Assembly (NCBI GenBank): GCA_029824495.1
Contig: JALGXY010000029.1
Span: forward strand, 1 to 5,290
Source: Fimbriimonadia bacterium
Lineage (GTDB): Bacteria; Armatimonadota; Fimbriimonadia; Fimbriimonadales; Fimbriimonadaceae
Direction: 5' to 3'
DNA length: 5,290 nucleotides
Shown here: positions 1 to 5,290 of the stretch, in pieces
How the letters are laid out: each line of letters begins with the position of its first letter
Numbering within the stretch: position 1 is the first letter of the stretch
The notes under the pieces: generated by a model
Databases searched by the model: none
The model's input: only the letters and a program-made list of their open reading frames with translations
What the model was told of the DNA's origin: nothing
Translations under genes and position numbers: made by a program

Positions 1-522
1 GAGCCCCGTCACAGCAAAGTCAGATTTTGGATTCTTCGGCTTCTCTTCGAGGCTGATCGCCCGGCCATCCTGGTCAAACTCAACCACGCCATAGACGCTC
101 GGGTTTTCGACCTGATAAGCGAACAGCGTGCAGCCGTCCTCTTTGGCATTCGCCTGCTGAACCAGCCCGCTGAGCGTGTTGCCGTAAAAAATGTTGTCAC
201 CAAGCACCAGCGCCGCTTCGCTGCCGTCGAGGAACTCCTCGGCGATGAGGAACGCCTGGGCCAGCCCTTCTGGCTTTGGCTGGACCTCATAGCTGATCTT
301 CAGGCCCCAATCGGCGCCGTTTCCGAGCAGTCTCTTAAACATCTCCTGCTCATGAGGGGTGGTGATGAACAGGATTTCGCGAATCCCTGCGAGCATTAAC
401 ACGCTGAGAGGATAGTAGATCATCGGCTTGCTGAAGACAGGCAGAAGCTGCTTGCTGACGCCCCGAGTGATAGGGAAGAGTCGCGTTCCGGAGCCGCCCG
501 CCAAAATGATCCCTTTTCTCAC
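1..522 (-). CDS. rfbA: Glucose-1-phosphate thymidylyltransferase, N-terminal 174 residues (runs off left edge)
   Basis: RfbA/RmlA joins dTTP and glucose-1-phosphate to give dTDP-glucose and pyrophosphate, the first step of dTDP-deoxysugar synthesis in the cytoplasm. The visible 174 codons cover about 60% of the usual roughly 290 residues; the C-terminal part lies beyond position 1. The nucleotide-binding signature [19 protein letters not shown] is at residues 7-25, followed by [16 protein letters not shown] at 25-40. The sugar/base-pocket segment PEGLAQAF is at 84-91, the metal-site [10 protein letters not shown] at 106-114 with Asp109, and EEKP at 159-162. No key residue is missing in this part. 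I chose the GTG start because family members begin a few residues before this signature and a GGAG lies 7 bases upstream. The start overlaps the rfbB stop as GTGA, so the two are probably translationally coupled. Identity is very secure; the final product sugar is unknown because rfbC/rfbD are not in view. Confidence 0.97.
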   Translation of the reverse strand, partial: MRKGIILAGGSGTRLFPITRGVSKQLLPVFSKPMIYYPLSVLMLAGIREILFITTPHEQEMFKRLLGNGADWGLKISYEVQPKPEGLAQAFLIAEEFLDGSEAALVLGDNIFYGNTLSGLVQQANAKEDGCTLFAYQVENPSVYGVVEFDQDGRAISLEEKPKNPKSDFAVTGL

Positions 523-1568
523 GATCGTGCTCCGTAATTCTGGTCGATCCAGTTTCGGTATTCGCCCGATCGCACAGTCTCGACCCAGTCGCTGTTGTTC
601 AGGTACCAGGCGACCGTCTCGCTTAATCCCTGCTCAAACGTGTGTGCCGGCTGCCAGCCCAGTTCTGACTTGATTTTTGCCGTGTCGATGGCGTAGCGGA
701 AATCATGGCCTGGCCGGTCGGTGACGTGCGTGATCAGGTCACGCTTGGAATCTAGATCTGTACCGGTTTCGGTTGCTACAGCTTTACAGATCGCCTCGAC
801 GACCTGGATATTTGTCCGTTCTGCGTCGCCGCCGATGTTGTAGGTTTCGCCCATCTTTCCAGAGGTCATCACCTGCCAGATCGCTTCGCAGTGATCATCG
901 ACATGCAGCCAGTCGCGAACGTTGCTTCCGTCGCCATAGACCGGCAGCGGGCGTCCTTCAGCAGCGTTCAGGATCATGATCGGAATCAGCTTTTCGGGGA
1001 ACTGCCGCGGGCCGTAATTGTTGCTGCAGTTGGTGATCTTGACCGGCAGGCCAAACGTGCGATTCCAGGCTCTGACGAGATGGTCACTGGAGGCTTTGCT
1101 GGCCGAGTAGGGGCTGCTTGGGCTGTAGGGCGTGGTTTCGGTGAAGAGGCCTTCATCACCGAGTTCGCCATAGACCTCGTCGGTCGAGACATGGTGGAAG
1201 AGGTGGCCTTCATTTTCGCCCCAGATCTCCCGGCAGGCTTCCAGCAGATTCATCGTTCCAACAACGTTCGTCTGCACGAATGCTTTGGGGCCGAGGATGC
1301 TGCGGTCAACATGGCTCTCTGCAGCGAAGTGGACCACCCAGTCCGGCTTTTCGATCTGAAAGACGCCTCTGACCTGCATCTCGTCAGAAATGTCGGCCTT
1401 GATAAAGCTGTAGCGTCCGGTCTCTTCGAGACCAGCCAGATTCATCGGGTTGGCAGCATAGGTGAGCGCGTCGAGATTGACAAACTCATTTTCTTTGTGC
1501 CTCGGCACCATCAGGTTCAGAAATGCGCTGCCGATAAATCCACAGCCGCCGGTGACGAGGATCTTCAT
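519..1568 (-). CDS. rfbB: dTDP-glucose 4,6-dehydratase
   Basis: RfbB/RmlB oxidises, dehydrates and re-reduces dTDP-glucose with bound NAD+ to give dTDP-4-keto-6-deoxyglucose, the substrate for rhamnose and other deoxysugar branches. The protein is a complete 349-residue extended short-chain dehydrogenase. The Rossmann glycine motif GGCGFIG is at residues 7-13 (Cys9 where many homologues have Ala). [10 protein letters not shown] is at 81-90, and the catalytic Thr129-Asp130-Glu131 sits in STDEVYGE. The Tyr154-x3-Lys158 pair is in SPYSASK. Substrate-binding segments follow: [14 protein letters not shown] (183-196), [15 protein letters not shown] (211-225) and [11 protein letters not shown] (285-295). 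The ATG fits the conserved MKILVTGG beginning, although its ribosome binding site is weak. It lies 43 bases after the methyltransferase stop, and its TGA overlaps the rfbA GTG. Everything needed for activity appears intact. Confidence 0.97.
   Translation of the reverse strand: MKILVTGGCGFIGSAFLNLMVPRHKENEFVNLDALTYAANPMNLAGLEETGRYSFIKADISDEMQVRGVFQIEKPDWVVHFAAESHVDRSILGPKAFVQTNVVGTMNLLEACREIWGENEGHLFHHVSTDEVYGELGDEGLFTETTPYSPSSPYSASKASSDHLVRAWNRTFGLPVKITNCSNNYGPRQFPEKLIPIMILNAAEGRPLPVYGDGSNVRDWLHVDDHCEAIWQVMTSGKMGETYNIGGDAERTNIQVVEAICKAVATETGTDLDSKRDLITHVTDRPGHDFRYAIDTAKIKSELGWQPAHTFEQGLSETVAWYLNNSDWVETVRSGEYRNWIDQNYGARS
530..533 (-). promoter_or_regulatory. Ribosome binding site for rfbA inside the rfbB end
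   Basis: The minus strand reads GGAG followed by 7 bases and the GTG start of rfbA at 522. It lies within the last codons of rfbB, and the start overlaps the rfbB TGA. It supports the GTG as the true start and suggests coupled translation that would keep the two consecutive enzymes in proportion. Confidence 0.65.
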
Positions 1569-1611
1569 GACTCAAGTTCTCACAACAACGTGCGACTGCA
1601 TGCCGTTCCGG

Positions 1612-2388
1612 TTATGAGACCTCCAGGCTGTAGATGTGAAAGTCGATACGATGCTGGACCTCAAACGTTTCTGGCGCCAGCTCCTTCAGCAGCTTGACGA
1701 GTTCTTCAGTGAATTCCTCTCTGTCCTCATCATCGAGCTGGGCACCGACACCTTTGCTTGTGCGGATTCTGCCGACCCACTCTTCATGGGTAAAGGTGAT
1801 CGCCTCGTCATAGCAGAGGTGGTCGAGAATTGTGGTGCCTCCCCGCGACCAGCGTGGCCGCTCCTTGACAACGCCTTTCCAGCCGGAGAGATCCCAGTAG
1901 GGATTGAATTCGAGAATCAGCTCTTCCGTGGCGCGGACGATTCTGCTCTTGCTGGGCAGCCAGTTGACATGCGCTGTGACCAGTTTGCCGCCAGGATTAA
2001 GGACTCGTCGCAACTCGGGCAGAAGCTCCATGTAGTAGAAGTAGCGCCAAGATTGGAGAGCCGTGACGACATCAAATGAGTTGTCGTCCCAAGGAAGGGC
2101 TTCGGCTGTACCGACCTGATAATCGATTTCGAGGTTCTGCTCTTCGGCAAGCCGCTTGGCCTGTTCAATCTGACCTTCGGACGAGTCAATTCCTGCAACA
2201 TGAGCCCCCTGCTGCGCCATAGCGAGAGCCATCGCGCCCGTGCCTGTCCCGATATCGAGGATTTTCTGGCCCTGTTGGCCGATTCCACGATTGACGAGAC
2301 GGCGAATCAGACTCTCCGGCGGGCGGGAGCGGAACTTGGCGTATTCGACCGAAGTTCTGCTCCAGTCCGTCGTTGGTCTTTCTGACAT
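1612..2388 (-). CDS. Class I SAM-dependent methyltransferase, substrate unknown
   Basis: This is a 258-residue soluble methyltransferase of the UbiE/Methyltransf_11 type. SAM-binding motif I, ILDIGTGTGAMALAMA, is at residues 43-58. The acidic ribose-binding residue is Asp68 in GIDSSEGQ. Motif II/III regions are GTAEALPWDDNSFDVVTALQSW (93-114, with the usual post-motif aromatic cluster WRYFYY to 119) and the LNPGGKL loop at 130-136. The C-terminal region (about 138-258) has TEELILEFNPYW, FTHEEWVGRIRTSKGVGA and a closing HRIDFHIYSLE. From memory these resemble a widespread, uncharacterised group of bacterial methyltransferases. No transmembrane segment or signal peptide is present. Its ATG shares one base with the E1 stop (TAATG), with a GGAG only 2 bases before the start inside the E1 end, so re-initiation by ribosomes leaving E1 is likely. 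Being upstream of rfbB/rfbA it might methylate a sugar or quinone, but nothing in the sequence shows the substrate. Confidence 0.9.
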   Translation of the reverse strand: MSERPTTDWSRTSVEYAKFRSRPPESLIRRLVNRGIGQQGQKILDIGTGTGAMALAMAQQGAHVAGIDSSEGQIEQAKRLAEEQNLEIDYQVGTAEALPWDDNSFDVVTALQSWRYFYYMELLPELRRVLNPGGKLVTAHVNWLPSKSRIVRATEELILEFNPYWDLSGWKGVVKERPRWSRGGTTILDHLCYDEAITFTHEEWVGRIRTSKGVGAQLDDEDREEFTEELVKLLKELAPETFEVQHRIDFHIYSLEVS

Positions 2389-4355
2389 TACTCCATTGTC
2401 TTCCGGACTGCGGCGATCACTTCGTCCGTGTCCGGCAGGGCTGCATATTCGTAAATCGGGTTGTAGCCGATGTGAACGTCACCGCGGCTGATGAGCTGGG
2501 GTGCTGCAAACAGAAGTTCAAACCATTCCTGCATGGCGGTGATTTCAGATACAACTGTCTGACCGAATCCTGCTGTCCTCGTGTCTTCTTGGATGACCAC
2601 AAGCCGACCGGTCTTTTCGAGGGAAGCGGCGATCGATTCGTAGTCGCAAGGAACGATCGATCGGAGGTCGATCACTTCGATGCTGCACTCACCTGCGAGC
2701 TTCTCTGCCGCCTCATGCGCCAGCTCGAGGGTGTTGCCCCATGTGACAATTGTGACGTCGTCGCCTTCCCGAACAACTTTAGCTTTGCCGAACGGAACAG
2801 GTTCAATAGAGTTGACTTCGACCCTCTTTCTAAAGATGTGCTTCGGAATCAGAATAAAGTGCGGGTCGTCGCCGTGCATGGCTGTCCAGAAGAGTCCAGC
2901 GGCATCTTCCGGTGTTGACGGGATCGCGATCTTGATCCCCGGCACATGAGCCAGGCAAGCCTCATTCGACTGAGAATGCCAGAGCGAGCCGCCGGGCAGA
3001 TAGGCTCCATAAGGAGCGTAGATCACACAGCCTGTCGTCCATTCGCCAAAGGTTCTCCATCGGAGAGAGCTGAAATTCGTGGTGATCTGGTTCCAGGCTG
3101 GAGCGATGAAGTCCATGAACTGGAGTTCAAAGACTGGCTTCATGCCGTATCCGGCCATCCCGACCGCTGCTCCCATGATGGTCGCTTCGGCGAGCGGTGC
3201 GTTGAATACGTTGTTGGGGAACGAATCGGAAAGGCCTTTGGTCAAGCCAAAGACTCCGCCTTTCGGGTCTTCGATGTCCTCGCCAAAGAAGATGATGTCG
3301 GGATTCGATTCCAAAGCCTTCTTAAAGGTTGTGTTCATCGCCTCGACCATGGTCGAGGGGCCGGTCGAAATCGGTGGTGCTTCGGCAGGGACGGTCTCTG
3401 CCCAGCAGTGATCTTCGACCTCTTCAGCTTTCGGATCCTGCGCAGTCTCAGCAGACGTGTAGTCGGCGTAGACCTCGTCGGCGATCTCCTGCTGCATGGA
3501 CTCAAACTGCTCCATGGTCAGCTCGCCGTTCTCGATCAGTTCATCGCGGAGCAGCTTGATCGGGTCTCGATCCGCCATCTCATCGATCTCGTCCTGCGGG
3601 CGGTAGACCCTGTGATCGTCCGAGCTTGTATGGCTGGAAAGACGGTCGATGTCGCACCACAGAATCGTTGGGCCTTGACCGCTGCGGGCTTTTTCAACAG
3701 CAGCTTTGCCAGCCTCGAGAACGTCGTCAACGCGTCGGCCATCAAGCTTGACTACATGATCTTCTGAGATCACGCCGCCATAGTTGAGAACCATGAACTT
3801 GTCGGTTGGAGTTGAGATGCCGTACTTGTTGTCTTCGATGACGATGACGAGCGGAAGCTTTTCCTGAACAGCAAAGGCGAACGCTTCGAAGAATTCACCC
3901 TGACGGGAAGCTGCGTCGCCGACTGTTGCGACTGCGACACTGTCTTTGCCTTTGAGCTTCATCGACCAGGCTGCACCGGCTGCGGGGATCAACCCTCCGC
4001 CAGTCGGAGTACAGACGCTGAAGACATTCAGTTCTCTGGAAGAGTAGTGGCCCGGCATCTGGCGGCCACCAGAAGATGACTCACGTTTTGCAAAGTAGGC
4101 AAGTGCGAGGTCCTTATTGGACATCCCTCGACCGAGCATCATTGCGCGGTCACGATAATATGGGACGAGCCAGTCGTCTTCGCGGAGGAGATAAGAGAGT
4201 GCCCCAATAGCTTCGTGGCCCATTCCGCTCACCTGGAACCAGCCCTTGGACTGGCGGAGCAGAATGCCCTCGCGGCGGTCACCCTCGCGGCTGAGCATCA
4301 TCAGTCGCAGGAATTCGGTTTTGTTGAAAGTAGCGGGCTCTGAAACAGCAGACAT
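2388..4355 (-). CDS. Fused alpha/beta thiamine-diphosphate 2-oxoacid dehydrogenase E1 component
   Basis: E1 components decarboxylate a 2-oxoacid on thiamine diphosphate and pass the acyl group to the lipoyl arm of E2. Here both subunits are on one chain of 655 residues: alpha part about 1-320, an acidic Pro/Glu-rich linker about 300-332, and beta part about 333-655. In the alpha part the cofactor motif runs from GDAASRQG (146-153) to EDNKYGIST (174-182), so the common GDG is GDA. The loop HTSSDDHRVYR (242-252) matches the HSTSDD-type loop of branched-chain enzymes. In the beta part, Glu390 of NAPLAEATIMGAA is the expected cofactor-activating Glu and His460 of LWHSQSNEA the expected catalytic His; VIDLRSIVP (561-569) and the C-terminal domain follow. 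I chose the ATG at 4355 because GGAG lies 6 bases upstream; an in-frame ATG at 4367 (4 residues longer) has no such site. The class is secure. Branched-chain versus pyruvate or another substrate is not decided; branched-chain is favoured by the loop. No E2 or E3 gene is in the window. Confidence 0.94.
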   Translation of the reverse strand: MSAVSEPATFNKTEFLRLMMLSREGDRREGILLRQSKGWFQVSGMGHEAIGALSYLLREDDWLVPYYRDRAMMLGRGMSNKDLALAYFAKRESSSGGRQMPGHYSSRELNVFSVCTPTGGGLIPAAGAAWSMKLKGKDSVAVATVGDAASRQGEFFEAFAFAVQEKLPLVIVIEDNKYGISTPTDKFMVLNYGGVISEDHVVKLDGRRVDDVLEAGKAAVEKARSGQGPTILWCDIDRLSSHTSSDDHRVYRPQDEIDEMADRDPIKLLRDELIENGELTMEQFESMQQEIADEVYADYTSAETAQDPKAEEVEDHCWAETVPAEAPPISTGPSTMVEAMNTTFKKALESNPDIIFFGEDIEDPKGGVFGLTKGLSDSFPNNVFNAPLAEATIMGAAVGMAGYGMKPVFELQFMDFIAPAWNQITTNFSSLRWRTFGEWTTGCVIYAPYGAYLPGGSLWHSQSNEACLAHVPGIKIAIPSTPEDAAGLFWTAMHGDDPHFILIPKHIFRKRVEVNSIEPVPFGKAKVVREGDDVTIVTWGNTLELAHEAAEKLAGECSIEVIDLRSIVPCDYESIAASLEKTGRLVVIQEDTRTAGFGQTVVSEITAMQEWFELLFAAPQLISRGDVHIGYNPIYEYAALPDTDEVIAAVRKTME

Positions 4356-4361
4356 CGGCGG

Positions 4362-4365
4362 CTCC
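4362..4365 (-). promoter_or_regulatory. Ribosome binding site that decides the E1 start
   Basis: The minus strand reads GGAG, then 6 bases, then the ATG at 4355. The GGAG overlaps the upstream in-frame ATG at 4367, which itself has no purine-rich site before it. This spacing favours the shorter 655-residue protein over the 659-residue one. Confidence 0.6.
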
Positions 4366-4444
4366 ATTTCAGCGCTGAGAAGACCGGAAGTCGGCCCCGC
4401 GCCTAAGATCCGAGATTACCAGATGAACCAGCACGCTGTTGAGC

Positions 4445-4963
4445 CTATTCGAGCCGCTTGACTTCGCCGGAAATTGTAACGGCGAGGCCTCCGGTCAACC
4501 CGATATCTTCAGGCGTCCCATTTGCGCTCCACTCTCCCTCCTGTGTTTCAAAAACGAGCGGGAGGTCGGGATCTGCAATATCTTCCGTGTGATTTTGGCT
4601 CGCCTCTGTGTTGAAAGCGTAGCCGTATGCTTCGTCATCAACGCCAGGACGCTGGAGCTTCTTCTCCGCTTCGCCCTCTTTTAGATCGGCGGTTTTGAGG
4701 CGAAGAATCGCCGCATCCATCCATCCATTCGCTTCCGGAAGCATGTCTTCGGAATCCTGGTAGAGCAGCAGGGCCTGATGAATCGCCTTTAGATTCTGCT
4801 CAGAATCGCCATCCCAAGCGACCTGTTCGTGCTTCTCAAGCATGCCCATGCCTTGAACAAGCTTGACGATAGGCCCGACAAAGTAGATCCCTGCCGCAAC
4901 CGTCAGCATGCCGACAGCGGCCAGACCGAGCCGCAGCCCTTTTCTGTGTGGTTTCCGCGTCAT
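4445..4963 (-). CDS. Membrane-anchored pseudopilin-like protein, degenerate H-X9-DG type
   Basis: This 172-residue protein is of unknown function. A basic N-terminus (MTRKPHRKGLR) precedes one hydrophobic segment at about residues 12-33, which fits an uncleaved anchor with the rest outside the membrane. The body resembles type II secretion/pseudopilin-like proteins: NLKAIHQALLLYQDSEDMLP at 57-76, an aromatic/Asp segment near 80-83, YGYAFN at 113-118, and LPLVFET at 134-140. The end, LTGGLAVTISGEVKRL, lines up with the usual closing block in which a His and a following Asp-Gly-His are expected, but both are absent. There is no GFTLIE-type prepilin peptidase site. I chose the ATG at 4963. A GTG at 5074 would add 37 hydrophilic residues, precede the basic-plus-hydrophobic beginning, overlap the divergent gene and have no properly spaced ribosome binding site. 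Its TAG lies 89 bases before the E1 start. The gene is well supported; the family assignment is moderate and by pattern only. Confidence 0.72.
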   Translation of the reverse strand: MTRKPHRKGLRLGLAAVGMLTVAAGIYFVGPIVKLVQGMGMLEKHEQVAWDGDSEQNLKAIHQALLLYQDSEDMLPEANGWMDAAILRLKTADLKEGEAEKKLQRPGVDDEAYGYAFNTEASQNHTEDIADPDLPLVFETQEGEWSANGTPEDIGLTGGLAVTISGEVKRLE

Positions 4964-5023
4964 GTCTCTATTGTATGACGTTTCAAAGGTCCGAATGGTC
5001 CACACGGGTACATTCTTGCCGGG
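4964..5023. promoter_or_regulatory. Divergent 60-base intergenic region with two possible -10 elements
   Basis: This is the only gap from which genes leave in both directions, so it should hold promoters for both. On the minus strand a TACAAT (4975-4970, five of six matches to TATAAT) ends 6 bases before the ATG at 4963. On the plus strand a TACATT (5009-5014, four of six) ends 9 bases before the ATG at 5024. I see no good -35 hexamer at proper spacing for either, and no Shine-Dalgarno sequence before either ATG. The position fits very short or absent leaders. The promoter location is inferred from layout; the hexamers could be chance. Confidence 0.35.
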
Positions 5024-5290
5024 ATGATCGACCGCCCCACGTTTTCGCTGCTGCTGGGGCCGACCCCACTCCACCCTCTATCCCGTCTGAGTGAAGAGCT
5101 GAGAGTTGACCTGTGGATCAAGCGAGACGACCTGACAGGATTCGCAGGCGGCGGCAACAAGGCTCGGAAGCTCGAGTTCTTGATCCATGATGCGATCGAA
5201 GACGGGGCAACCTGCATCGTCGCCTCGGGTGCCAAACAGTCAAATTTTGTTCGCCAGACGGCTGCTGCGTGCAGCCTGGCGGGACTCAGA
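5024..5290 (+). CDS. PLP-dependent D-cysteine desulfhydrase / ACC deaminase family enzyme, N-terminal 89 residues (runs off right edge)
   Basis: These enzymes use pyridoxal phosphate either to split D-cysteine to pyruvate, sulfide and ammonia or to open 1-aminocyclopropane-1-carboxylate; some relatives act on cysteate or other amino acids. Only about a quarter of the usual roughly 330 residues is visible. The opening LGPTPLHPLSRLSEEL (11-26), WIKRDDLTG (31-39) and GGGNKARKLEFL (42-53) match the family, with Lys46 as the expected PLP Schiff-base lysine. SGAKQSNFVRQTAA (68-81) matches the cofactor/substrate loop that carries Ser73-Asn74. That loop usually reads GAIQSNH in D-cysteine desulfhydrases and GGIQSNQ in ACC deaminases; here it has Lys71 and Phe75, so the substrate cannot be named. 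I chose the ATG because it leaves the usual short leader before the TPL segment and no in-frame start exists upstream in the gap. It is transcribed away from the minus-strand genes, with no clear Shine-Dalgarno sequence. Confidence 0.9.
   Translation, partial: MIDRPTFSLLLGPTPLHPLSRLSEELRVDLWIKRDDLTGFAGGGNKARKLEFLIHDAIEDGATCIVASGAKQSNFVRQTAAACSLAGLR

Noticed and set aside
1569..1611. Possible internal promoter before rfbB
   Set aside because: The 43 bases hold a GCATGC palindrome but no recognisable -35/-10 pair. A promoter inside the methyltransferase gene cannot be excluded by eye.
891..1697. Long open frame of 268 codons on the plus strand opposite rfbB
   Set aside because: Its codons are exact reverse complements of rfbB codons in register. 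Such a frame stays open whenever the sense gene avoids TTA, CTA and TCA codons, as rfbB does here. The product resembles no family and rfbB is certain.
2946..3767. Long open frame of 273 codons on the plus strand opposite the E1 gene
   Set aside because: It has the same in-register antisense relation to E1 and no recognisable protein motif. The frames at 2373-2918 and 1636-2079 have the same explanation.
4356..4444. Possible terminator or promoter between the pseudopilin-like gene and E1
   Set aside because: Only tiny palindromes (CAGCGTGCTG, AGCGCT) are present, with no stem followed by a T run, and no paired -35/-10 hexamers at normal spacing.
4964..5074. Upstream GTG start at 5074 for the pseudopilin-like protein
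   Set aside because: The 37 extra residues are hydrophilic and unlike the family. They would precede the basic-plus-hydrophobic beginning, overlap the divergent enzyme gene by 51 bases, and have no properly spaced ribosome binding site.

Overview
The window looks like ordinary chromosome from a bacterium of moderate G+C (roughly mid-50s percent by eye). Five genes lie on the minus strand and one incomplete gene lies on the plus strand at the right end. Coding density is high, there is no gene-free stretch longer than 90 bases, and I see no RNA gene, mobile element, CRISPR array, attachment site or convincing terminator. The taxon is inferred only. A single-chain alpha/beta 2-oxoacid dehydrogenase E1, together with a degenerate pseudopilin-like protein of the 'NLK..ALLLY..(D)..LP' type, points to a Planctomycetota- or Armatimonadota-like lineage. 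This is weak evidence.

Layout in the direction of minus-strand transcription (right to left): (1) 4963-4445, a small protein with one membrane anchor and a pseudopilin-like body; (2) 4355-2388, a fused E1 alpha/beta dehydrogenase; (3) 2388-1612, a class I SAM-dependent methyltransferase; (4) 1568-519, dTDP-glucose 4,6-dehydratase (rfbB/rmlB); (5) 522 to beyond the left edge, glucose-1-phosphate thymidylyltransferase (rfbA/rmlA). On the plus strand, the first 89 codons of a PLP-dependent D-cysteine desulfhydrase/ACC deaminase-family enzyme start at 5024 and run off the right edge.

E1 and the methyltransferase share a TAATG stop/start. rfbB and rfbA share a GTGA stop/start. Only 43 bases separate the methyltransferase from rfbB. 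Genes 2 to 5 are therefore probably one transcription unit, with gene 1 possibly at its head 89 bases upstream. RfbA makes dTDP-glucose and RfbB converts it to dTDP-4-keto-6-deoxyglucose, the branch point for dTDP-L-rhamnose and other deoxysugars of surface polysaccharides. The later-step genes (rfbC, rfbD or alternatives) are not in view and may lie left of position 1. The dehydrogenase and the methyltransferase have no evident biochemical link to the sugar pathway, so the grouping may be shared expression only.

Gene 1 and the plus-strand gene diverge from a 60-base gap (4964-5023). Neither has a recognisable Shine-Dalgarno sequence, and each has a -10-like hexamer just before its start codon. 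The 89 bases between gene 1 and E1 (4356-4444) contain only the E1 ribosome binding site and no clear promoter or terminator. I found no evidence for a new multi-gene system. The points most worth checking are the fused E1 without E2/E3 neighbours, the pseudopilin-like protein that has lost its hallmark motifs, and the possibly leaderless divergent promoter pair.
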